Shown: positions 12,600 to 22,116 of the stretch, piece after piece
Position numbering within the stretch: position 1 is the stretch's first letter
How the letters are laid out: every line of letters begins with the position of its first letter
DNA from: Ulva prolifera
Taxonomy: Eukaryota > Chlorophyta > Ulvophyceae > Ulvales > Ulvaceae
Direction of reading: 5' to 3'
Length of the DNA stretch: 64,000 nucleotides
NCBI GenBank assembly: GCA_023078555.1
Contig: CM041196.1
Coordinates: forward strand, 2,232,001-2,296,000
Program-made: the position numbers and the translations under genes
Notes under the pieces: generated by a model
What the model saw: only the letters and a program-made list of their open reading frames with translations
What the model was told of the DNA's origin: nothing
The model's database searches: none

Positions 12600-13319
12600 T
12601 CAGCAGTCGCTTCCTGGTTCACCCCATGAGTCACACAGGAAGATTGGAGGGAAATCGGTGCTCGGGGGCAAAGGGACAGCTGGGAAAGGTTCCGAGTGAG
12701 GAGGGGGCATTTCAGGAGGCCCAGATGGACCCTTGGGAGGTTCATCAGGACAAACGCCCCGTTTAGGAGCGGAGGGATCATCAGGCTTGCCATCAGGTGC
12801 AGGTGGCGTGGAGGGGGGAGCAGCAGGCTCATTGACTCTGTCCAAGCCAGCTTCTCCATTTTGCGTCCCCGACGAAACAGATTCGAATTGCATCCGGCGG
12901 ACGAGGCGTTTTGGTGGCGGGGGCGTCCGCAAGGCCTGCGACTCTGGCCCCAAACTCAGCGGCAGTTCTGGATCAGATGTCTGATCCAAGTCGATGGTAA
13001 TAGGGAAGCAGTGGCCAAGTAATGAATTTGCAGCTTTGATATCTGCCTTACTGAGCTCATCTGTGAAGTCTCTTACTTCTTCGTTCATGTAGTTGCCAAG
13101 CCCGGCCAGTGGGGCATCTGTCGCGAGGCTGCATCCCGGGAGTGAGAGCACTACCGCTGCGCAAGACAGCGAAAAAATGTGAGAAATCACAATATCCTTA
13201 CATGGGATTCTCTCATCAATGCGTGGGGGGACTGCGCCCGCCACTGTGCAGGCGTTTGGGCGCTTGCCAGGCGTCCGCGCACAACTCTTCTGTAGTAATG
13301 TCAAGCGCGAGGCTATCAT
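12600..13319 (-). CDS. Possible proline-rich hypothetical protein, 239 aa
   Basis: An ATG-initiated frame from 13319 to a TGA at 12600. The N-terminal third contains a hydrophobic patch (DIVISHIFSLSCAAVVLSLPG). The middle has an acidic helix-like stretch (NYMNEEVRDFTDELSKAD), and the last 100 residues are Pro-rich (PPSTPPAPDGKPDDPSAPK). No family recognised. A splice acceptor just before the hydrophobic segment's second half is possible, so the true N-terminus may differ. The even composition of the middle part argues mildly for real coding sequence. Confidence 0.35.
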   Translation of the reverse strand: MIASRLTLLQKSCARTPGKRPNACTVAGAVPPRIDERIPCKDIVISHIFSLSCAAVVLSLPGCSLATDAPLAGLGNYMNEEVRDFTDELSKADIKAANSLLGHCFPITIDLDQTSDPELPLSLGPESQALRTPPPPKRLVRRMQFESVSSGTQNGEAGLDRVNEPAAPPSTPPAPDGKPDDPSAPKRGVCPDEPPKGPSGPPEMPPPHSEPFPAVPLPPSTDFPPIFLCDSWGEPGSDC

Positions 13320-15202
13320 AGCTGATCGACCATCACTAACAGTACAAATAATTAGCGTTGCAGAAACGCGTCAGATCGGAGCTTGTGACATTCTGTTCTA
13401 AGATAGAGATCCAATTCGCAGGTATCGCCAGGTGACACTATCCGGTGAGGGACCATGTGCAGTTGCACCAGCCCTACTGAGCCGTGTCCTGCCCTACATG
13501 CATTCCGGAACATCAGTGTGACCATAAGTGTAGCATCGGCGAAATCATCTACGTTCTCCGTCATGCGCCAGGTGCAATGAATTCCTGCAGCGTCAGCGCC
13601 ATTGCTAGCTCAATGCATGCGGTGCTGCAACAGCAGCAGCAACCAACGCCGGCATGCGCAGAGGCGGCACTGGGTGCTGGACCTGGCCAGCATAACCTAG
13701 AGAGGGCTGGCCACTGGCACTGTTGGATCAGATTCCTGCATTTCAATAGTAGAATGCACGGGGTCAACGCAAAAGCGGTACAGATACACCTCGCGACGCA
13801 GCTTCCATACACATGGCTGTGGCATGCCATATGGCCTGCATGGCCTGTGACTTGACTGATGTATCACTGGTCACCACAGAGGCTCAGAGGCTACCTTATC
13901 AGCACACAACATGTCTTGATAACAAAGTCGGAGTTGTCAATGTCCAATAGGATACGGCTCAGTAAATTCAGGTTTACAAAAGTCGGAGTTCAACATTAGC
14001 ACGGCACAGAGAGGCACAGCACTCTGCCGGGAGCTCCTCCTGGGAGCTTTGCTCAGCTTGAGAGCATTCAAGCTCCGCACATGCCTGCTGTGCAGCGTGG
14101 ACGTGAGGTCTTTGTCACAATTATGCTGGCAAGCACTGCTGAAAACGTTGAGATGGCGCATCTCAGGCCACACATGTATACTATGGCATACACAAAAGTG
14201 CAGCTACGAAGAGCTGAAACGTTCTGTTCTCATTCAAGGGTCTGCCTTTCCGCTGCCACCGTTCTACACGCCCAGCACCTTCGGTCGACCTGGAGGATCC
14301 TGCATGGCACTGGTCTGCAGAGTTCGTGTACAGGCCCGAATGAATCAGGCAGGCGCTCGCCAGCAGCCGCAAACTGCAGGCGCACACCTCACGAAATAAC
14401 GCACGATGCATAGTCCGTGGCCACGCCCGAAATCGCCATGCCTAGGCAGCTGCCGCATGCGTGGCGACTGTGGCGGCAATATTGTCTCTATGAGCTGCTA
14501 TGATCACCAGCCAATCAGCACAACTTTGCGCCCCACAACTAAGCTTCACATGCCGTATACCGTACTTACCGCCGTCCACGACAGAGGCGGCATGCAACCG
14601 GACGGTTGTTGTGGGCAGCCCGCGCCCTCGAGCAGGCCTAGGCCGGCCGCGGGGCCCGCAGGCGTGGCGCGGGTGGCCATCGATCCCAGGCCGGTCAATT
14701 TAATTAACACCCCTCACCACCAGCAATCTCTGGAGGATGCCTGCCCTGAGCTGGCCCGCGATCAGACGTATACGCAGCGCCTCGATCGACGTCTGTGATT
14801 ATAAGCGGGGTTGGTGAGATCGTGCCGGTTGACTGAGATGTACAGCCCAAGTCCAAAAAGTTTGGATTTCCTTCGCCGTGTTCTCAATCGCAAGATGTGA
14901 CTGGGACGTCCGTCCGTCTGAGTCACTGCGACGTGACGCCCAGCCTTGCGGTAGCCGATACGTAACGGTACCATGATTACTGGTGAAGCATAGTCTCTGG
15001 TCAATGTGGATCGTTCTCTCCTGTGCGCATGTACATATGTACCATCCGGAGCTGCCCTGGTCATGTGCAGGGAGGGGCCTGTGCGTCCTGACATGCTGTC
15101 CCTGCTGTCCTGCAAAGATTCCAGACCTGCATCATGTCACGGAGAGCCAGCCAGCCCAGGCTGCTGCTTACCTGAGTAACCCTGCTGAATGTTACAGCAG
15201 GG
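13320..15202. other. Intergenic, gene-poor stretch
   Basis: Contains one copy of dispersed repeat family 1 (13931-13978) and short open frames with no recognisable content on either strand. No gene supported. Confidence 0.5.
13931..13978 (+). repeat. Dispersed repeat family 1, near-full core copy
   Basis: Reads GAGTTGTCAATGTCC, then GGATACGGCTCAGTAAATTC, then AGGTTTAC. Preceded by GTCGG as in other copies. Confidence 0.75.
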
Positions 15203-15204
15203 TT
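15178..15204. repeat. Perfect 10-bp inverted repeat (hairpin) at the edge of the cox3 fragment
   Basis: AACCCTGCTG, a 7-base loop (AATGTTA), then CAGCAGGGTT, a perfect complement. The right arm ends where recognisable cox3 coding sequence begins. Confidence 0.85.
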
Positions 15205-15387
15205 CACCATTAGTGATTCTGTCTATGGTTCGTGCTTTTATATGTTAACCGGTTTACACGGGGCGCATGTTATTGTTGGAACTATTTTTTTAATGGTTTG
15301 CCTACTGCGCTCTCAATTAGGTCAAATGCGACCAGACCATCACCTTGGTTTTGAGCTTGCAGCTATGTACTGGCATTTCGTTGATGC
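15203..15387 (+). pseudogene. cox3: Nuclear fragment of mitochondrial cox3 (NUMT)
   Basis: About 61 codons translate as the C-terminal part of cytochrome c oxidase subunit [41 protein letters not shown] and [17 protein letters not shown] match the conserved block around helices 5 to 7. Third positions are A/T rich, unlike the neighbouring nuclear genes, which points to organellar origin. The match stops abruptly after HFVD, just before the conserved VVWLFL end, and starts abruptly before FTISDS. There is no initiation or termination context, so it is a truncated insertion and not a functional gene. An expressed nuclear cox3 exon is the alternative but is unlikely given the codon usage. Confidence 0.85.
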
Positions 15388-15420
15388 TGGTGCACCACAT
15401 GTGTTTCACGGTACGCCTCC

Positions 15421-18400
15421 GTCCTCCCGAGGCCTGTTTGAGCCCTGATGCAAGCCCATGCAACCCGTGGTTCACAACGGGTACCCTTGTGAGTGAACCT
15501 GCTCGGCTGCAGGCTGCAGATATGTCACGTCAGAGACACATGTATGGATGGACAGCCTTTCAGAGGCTGGCAGTCCTGCAGCCACACATGGGACATGTTT
15601 GCACGGTGTTGCACAGCTGCCTCCTACGTCGTGCTCGTGACGCATATGGGGCATGTGTGCATGGCGGGTGGGTGTGCAGCTGTACCTGATCAGCGCATAT
15701 GTGGTGATGCCGCGACTCGCAGCATATGTAGTCCCGTTAACTCGGAGTGGTCAATGTCCATCAGGATATGGCTCAGTAAATTCAGATTTACTTTACTTCA
15801 CAAGCAAGCCAAGGTGCAGGTTCGAGGTGCCCATGGACTGGAGTAGGTGCCCATGGGCTGCTGGATGGTGCAGTCTGTATGTGGAGGGCCCTCGAGGCAG
15901 GCACTCAGCCCCAGGCTGCTCCATGGATGGTGCGGGAGGCCTGGCGAACTTGCCATGTTGCCAGAACCATATGCATGTGACACAGGGCCGGAGTCTGGAG
16001 ATCAGTGCCAGTGTGTTGTCTTAACACTGGTAGCACAGCAGTGGCCTCAGGCTACACTTCACAGTGGAACCTTCGGTTGTGGCAGCGAACAACTGTCCAT
16101 CGAAATGGCTTGCACAGTTGAATGGGCGTTCGCCTAGGCTGCAGAGAAGATTCAGGGCCGTATCATAAGGGAAAAGAGAAGGTCGCATGTACGCGGCCTT
16201 GAAGAGCACCCACACAGCCGCAGCACATAAATCATGTTGGTGTTGGCTCCTTCGTGGGCTAGATTGCCTTTCCTTAGTGGGTCCAGCCTGCAGAGAAGGA
16301 CTGGGCCTTCATCGTGTCTTAGATCGGGCCCGGATGTTCAGCTTCACAGGTACTGTCTCTGCTCAACGCGACTGTCGCGCGTTGATGTTAGCAGGCAACA
16401 TACCATGTACTCGTTGGCAGCTGTGCATCCTCTGCACCTGCTGTACCTGGTGCTTGGGGATGACCATGCGTGTATGTCACAGTTTCTGTGTGAAAGGCTG
16501 TAGAGAGCAATAGTGCACGTCTCTAGTAGCTGGTATCGGGGGTAGATACTACAGGGAGGACTGATAGCGCAGGGGGTTTCCGTTGGTGGGGCCCTATGTA
16601 TGCCATTTCTCTGGCAGAGTTTCTCAGTATGATGGTGCGGATGCAAACCTGTCTTCAACGGGCTTCTCATGTCGACAGAGCAGGTGCCGAGGCCAGTGTC
16701 CAGCTCAGCTGAACTTGAGGCATATTGCAGAGTCAGTATCACTGGAATATGCCTGAAATCAGGCAGAACCAATGTTGAAGGTATCTGTCCGCCGGTCGGG
16801 ACACAAGTCGACACAGCTTGCAAACATGGCAGCAATTGCATGCTCACAACTACCAAACCTGCGTGGACTGTATGTTCAGTAGAAACAAACATTTGATTAC
16901 GAACAGGAGCACATGTGTCCGTACTGAAGCTGAGTTGAGCACCCAGTCCATATGGCCTGAGAAACAGTGCACTGCAGCTGGAGACAGTTCGCGGAAGCAT
17001 GTATTTGCGGGTGTAAGCATCCAAGAATTCAGAGGCACGGCAGGGGTGATACGTGCAGGTGTGCACGTGGCACTGTCGCATGATGATCAATTACCTGGTT
17101 CTGATGGCGACTTCTGATTATACAAAGAACACCGCGGGTGGCGACAGACGTCGTGGTTGCATGCTGTCCCATGGCGGCTTGAGCGACTGTAGCGCTGCAA
17201 TATCGTCATGAGTTAAGCCTGATAGACTTTCAGTGATAGTAGAGTGGCATCCGCTAATCACGTAACAGGGCTGCAGCTGGTGTCGACCCAACGCTGTCCT
17301 CTGCTTGATCAAGCACAGCACTAAGACGATACAATTGTGCATAATGGCATTTGCCGTTGATAGACTGGCAACAGACCACTTGCAAGGGCAGCCGCTTCAG
17401 CCAAGACAGCTCCGCAGCTCCGGTTCCACAGCGTGCTTCTGAGCAATGCGGCCGCTCAACGGTCAGGCGCCGCCACAGTGACACAGGGATTCATCGAACT
17501 GTTCGCCGCGAAGGCAGCGAATCGCAGAGTAACAAACGACTGAGGTTTCGTTGCGCTTGTGCCGCTGTCCTGATGCTCGCGAATGGATTTTGGATGTGAC
17601 TGCAAGCTAGCGAGGGTGGCGTGGTGACCACAGTGGTGCACATGGTGGAAGAAAAATACGGGGGTGTACGCCGGGGCATCGATGTCTATTTGACACAGCT
17701 CTGTCGGGGCAGCATGCTCGCGCACACAGCAACATATAGACTCAGAAGTCAGCCTGACGAAATGAATGCTTCACCCAGAGATGTGCTGAGACCTCGTGAT
17801 CGCTCCATCTGTGCACTTCAGCGTGCGTATGCTACTGCAGAGATGCAATCGCTTAAGCCGGTGCGGCAACAGGCTGACGTTGTCCTCATCTCTGCTGCGA
17901 TGATCACAGCAGGGACAGAAAGGGATATCATAGGGCCGCGGGGAACTCCGAGCAAGCACACAACAGCTATACCTGTTCCCTCTGACGAGGCCGAGCTCGG
18001 GTCACCATCTTCAAGGTCTCAAAAGGCCTCAACTTCCTGGAGTGATTCCCGCGAAACCTTTACAAATTTAAGTGGTCCTGCCGCTGAGGAGTCGGTCTTT
18101 CAGAGGGCTATCCCGTTGTACTGCTGTTTTTGTGGAGGGGGGGCCAATGTTTTTCCGGCCACATATCACGTAAAAACAACAGCTGTGCAAGTTCGTGTGA
18201 AAGTGAAAACAATCGCTTAACCTCCATAAATGCCGAAGGTGAGCAAGCGTGCCCTCTCGGCGCGCTCTACATCTTGCCAATGATTATTGTGAATGCAGCC
18301 CCCTGCCACTGCAGCGCAGGGAATTTGTCAGACTGTACCACATCCCGAATCCACAGCCTCGTCACTATTATGATGACGATCAGGCACAGCACTTCCCACT

Positions 18401-18475
18401 GCTGCATTCGTGCCGGGCGTACTAGCAACCCCGCCGCGATCGCGCTGCTCTGCAACTGGTCCCGTACACTCACTG
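15421..18475. other. Intergenic, gene-poor stretch
   Basis: Holds a full copy of dispersed repeat family 1 (15731-15799). Open frames of about 199 aa (17621-18220, +) and 248 aa (16344-17090, -) occur but show no domains, biased composition or splice context. No gene supported. Confidence 0.45.
15731..15799 (+). repeat. Dispersed repeat family 1, best full copy
   Basis: GTCCCGTTAACTCGGAGTGG, TCAATGTCC, GGATATGGCTCAGTAAATTC and AGATTTACTTTACTT in order. It contains the palindrome GTAAATTCAGATTTAC. About 20 bp downstream is GGTTCGAGGTGCC, resembling a tRNA B box; the TGGCTCAGT inside the repeat resembles a tRNA A box. Confidence 0.8.
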
Positions 18476-19358
18476 AGGGTCCGCCAAAAACGTATTCGTA
18501 TGAAATGCCGTATACGTATTAAAGGCGGTCATCGTAGTATTTGTTTTTGTTTCTCATACGGTCCTACGGTGCGTTTCATACGGTCATACGGTGACCCATG
18601 TACGCTATATACGGTGGTCATATACGCCATATACGGCTGTCATATACGGTCAAGTACGGGTCCACTACGAGCATATGAGGCGCCGCGGCGCTTCATACGC
18701 CTGCTTTGCCTTCTGCCCAAGCCGGCGTGCAGCACATCAGCCCTTGGCCGAGCTTGCCCACAAGCCATATATGCTGATGTCTGGTAGATTGCGAGCGCAG
18801 CTGGACTGAATGGGGTCAGTTGTATGTGAAGGCACGCACAAACCTGGGACTAGCACGTGCCTGTGACCTCATCTGCATCAAGCAGAATGACAGGCTGGCA
18901 CGTGGAAAGCCTGTCAGTATGGGGGACTTAGCTCTACTGCTTGACACGAGTGATGAACTGTGAGAGCTTGTGTAATCATGTGCAGCTGAGCCAGTTTACT
19001 GTGTTGGGTACTGGACTCTTTTTTATCAATCTGCACAGTATACTGTACAGTATGTGCAGATTCCAGTGCATCAAACACGGTGCAGAGATGGTTAGAACAC
19101 TCCCACAACATCATGGGGCCTAGCACGTACTCTCAGCATGCAATCAAGCAACCGTATATGTCAAACGTATAAGTCATCGAGGTCATGTAAGGTACATTGT
19201 ACGGGCATACGGTGCAATATACGCTTATACGGCACCATATACGCTTATACGGCACCATATACGCCATACGGTGCAATATACGGTATTATTAAACATTTTG
19301 ATTTCATACGACGTAGGCAACGTAGGAGACTTGGAATTATACGTTTTTGGCGGACCTT
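18476..19358. mobile_element. 883-bp non-autonomous DNA-transposon-like element with terminal inverted repeats
   Basis: The left end (18476-18495) and the reverse complement of the right end (19339-19358) match at 19 of 20 positions, sharing GGTCCGCCAAAAACGTAT. Inside each terminus is an array of short repeats built on CATATACGG/CATACGG (18500-18670 and 19150-19290), in opposite orientation at the two ends. The middle (about 18680-19140) has no long open frame, so no transposase is encoded. CCGTACA occurs near both ends outside the repeats, but at different offsets, so a target-site duplication is not clearly demonstrated. Superfamily not assigned. Confidence 0.75.
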
Positions 19359-22116
19359 GCCGTACAGCACACCGTCCAAGCATGGTACACAGCGAATCAG
19401 ACACCCTGTGGTTACAAACATGGCTGCGAGCGTTGAACATCTAAACTATGGTGAAGAGCTAGCGTGCTGCGGCTGCGGAGTAGATTAGACACCCAGTGGC
19501 GCCATGGACATGTGCGGTGTGCACTCGGGGACACTAGCACTGTGCACAGCTGTGCGCCTGCCCAATCGAGCACACTCGCTCCTCTCTCGCTGCCAGCACG
19601 TCCTGCTGGCTTCATGCGTGTGCTGTAATTTTAAGCGGGCAAGCCCGCTCTAAGGCCCAGGCGCTGTCCGAAAGCCCATTTTCAACCGTCACTTGCTCCA
19701 GGTTCTGCATGGCGGCATTTTCAGAAACGTTCATTACAGCGGGAAACCCGCCGGCTTGTAGAGCACTGCTCACGATTGTGGATCCATTGTACTCAAGAGC
19801 TCCAAGACGGGTGTGCGGAAAATAAAGTAGGAAATTTCCCGAAATATTGGACATGGTCTAGATCCGCCATCACGTGAACGGAGATATACACGTGGACTGT
19901 CGTGACATGCTGCATGTTTGTAATCCCCGTGACCCCCGATTTTGTGGGAGTTTGCTATGTAACTACATGTAGTACCTCGATGAATGCATTGATACCATGA
20001 TCACGTGGCTTGTTAAATCAGCCACAATGAACGGATAGAGTTCGAGGTTACAACACACCTTCTGCTTCGTGGCATCGAAAGCTGACCCACATATAACGGT
20101 GCATCGCGGTGACATGCTATACATCGCTCACGTCCACGTAGCTTATCGCTCATAGATAGCTGATAAATAACGAGTGCTTCGCACACGGTCTGGCCAATCT
20201 TCAAAGATCTGTGGCGCTAAATACCACATCGTTGGGGTTCTCCCAGCGAGCGTTATCGATGGCCGAGGTCGATGGCCGATGCCAGCGTCCAGACTGCGGC
20301 GCAGCGCACATCGTTGCGATGAACAGAACGTTGTTGCACAAGCCAGTGCCGCTGCTGCGGTCACCGCGTGCACCTTCGAACAATTGAAACCATTGGAATT
20401 CATGGTTCGAGCATCGAACGGCGGCCTTCTTGGGACGCCGGCCCCAGTCCACTGCAGTGCAGTGGATACGCGGATCCCAGTGCAGTGGATACGGACATGG
20501 CGTCACGATGGGCTGTGGTGATCAGAGGTGAAATCGACCATGCACGTGACAAGCTGCCGGTCGAACGACCAAATGTGGGGCATTATGTGCCGAGGGAGAG
20601 CATGAGATCCTTCCGATCATTCCTGCCTCGACGACTTGCCTTGTCTGACGGCGCATCGTTTTCGGTTGACCTCCACTTGAAGGCTACATGGTGATCTAAC
20701 CTTTCACGCGTGTCGATCACGATGGGCGCGCGCGGAATATCTGATATTCCTTTTGCCGCGCCATGGCGCGCCATGTCACACCTGCGTTGGAGACCACGAT
20801 GGGCGCGCGCGCGGTGGCCCTGCAGCTGGCAGCTGAAGGCGGCTCGTCTGTAGCCAGCCTGTCCGCAACTGCAGCTGAGAGACTGCGGCCCCTTCGTCAG
20901 CGCAATTCTGTGGATAAAGAGGCCCTGAATATGCATTCGCCTGGGCTAAGTAGAGCTGCGCGTACCACTCCCTGCCGTGTGCCGTCCAGCTTGTGTGTAC
21001 GTGGCATACGGCATGAGTGCCATGCATTCGGACTGCATGATGTGCGGTGCAGCAGCATCAGAAGCTCGACCAGCATCAGAAGCTCGACCTGCATGTGTGA
21101 GACCTGGATGCCTGCTGCACTCGTGCCGGAAGAGTAATGTGGATCACACGATCCGCTATTGTTCGTGTTAATTGACAAGATGCGATAGAGTACATTGATT
21201 GTCGTGTGGCTCAATCTGCAGCCCCAGGCCGACAGGTCCTCAAGCGAATGCCCGCAGGACGCCGTGGAACAGCTCAACTTACCAGCATCGTTGCTCATTT
21301 TTTCTAATCTGATCAGGTGCGAGGCTGGAGTCGCTCTCGCGAAGCCGTGCTTTCCGCCGTGGATACTGTCGCTCTTTTGGTTTTTTCCTGCCGTGCCTAG
21401 TGCCCATAATATTATACTGACGAAATATTATTGTATTATGTGTGCTTCGCGAAGACTTGTGCCAGGCCGGATGCTGGTTTACTTGTTTGCGCATCTCGCG
21501 CAATGCCCGGCCCCCTTCGCAGGATGGTAACGGCCCTGGAATGTGGCCGAATGGCTATCCGATGCTGATTTGACGTACACGTGCCGGCAGTGTTGCGTTG
21601 AAGGCGAAGTCAGCAAGCGCTGCTGACCTGCATCGGGATTGCGTACAGCGACCGGGTCCCTGCCCCGCGCCGTAGCAAAACTCCAAGCCTTCATATATGC
21701 AAAGTCTTCATCTGGGCGCTATGCACATACAGGCAGTCTTGTCCAATCGGATGGCATCTTGATTCCCATCGATCGCTTCCTCTTCGAAGCCGCTGTCTTC
21801 ACCAAGAGCAACAGTTTCTGTAAGAAGAATGGATTTGAGGGCGTCTCCGGATAATGTTCATCCACAGACGGCGCGTGCGTCCAGCACCGCAGAGACGAGG
21901 CAGCAGCTCATTCAGCTGCTCCCATTTGTGTCAGGCACGCTTCTGGCTGAAACCGTCATCGTTGATATATCTTCATTCGGCGTGATGTTCCTGTGACCTT
22001 GATTGTGTGGCCGGCATTCTTGGCTGCCAACGCGCCACAGCAGGCGATATGTACACCATTGCGGCCACGCACATCGGGTGTGATGTGCTGCAGAGCAGCG
22101 TGATGCCCACGATGCC
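19359..22116. other. Intergenic, gene-poor stretch
   Basis: Contains the small open frame at 19612-19854 and short local duplications (at 21056-21091 and around 20450-20490, where GCAGTGGATACG recurs). Otherwise no coding region is supported. The 5' end of the next gene may extend into the right part. Confidence 0.4.
19612..19854 (-). CDS. Possible small protein, 80 aa, unrecognised
   Basis: An ATG-initiated frame beginning MSNISGNFLLYFPHTRLGAL and ending ACPLKITAHA before TGA. Residue composition is balanced and hydrophobic and polar residues alternate as in a folded domain, unlike the shadow frames nearby. I recognise no family. It could be the remnant of a larger gene or a chance frame. 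Confidence 0.25.
   Translation of the reverse strand: MSNISGNFLLYFPHTRLGALEYNGSTIVSSALQAGGFPAVMNVSENAAMQNLEQVTVENGLSDSAWALERACPLKITAHA

Noticed and set aside
15242-15448. Functional nuclear cox3 gene
   Set aside because: Organellar codon usage, truncation at both ends and no flanking exons or targeting sequence.
15760-15832. tRNA gene suggested by A-box- and B-box-like segments
   Set aside because: No acceptor-stem pairing or anticodon arm can be drawn; kept only as a hint of SINE origin.
16344-17090. 248-aa open frame on the minus strand
   Set aside because: Cys/His/Thr-rich text without domains, splice context or plausible composition; likely chance in a gene-poor region.
17621-18220. 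199-aa open frame on the + strand ending just before the TIR element
   Set aside because: Not ATG-initiated at its left edge, no recognisable fold and not part of the element.
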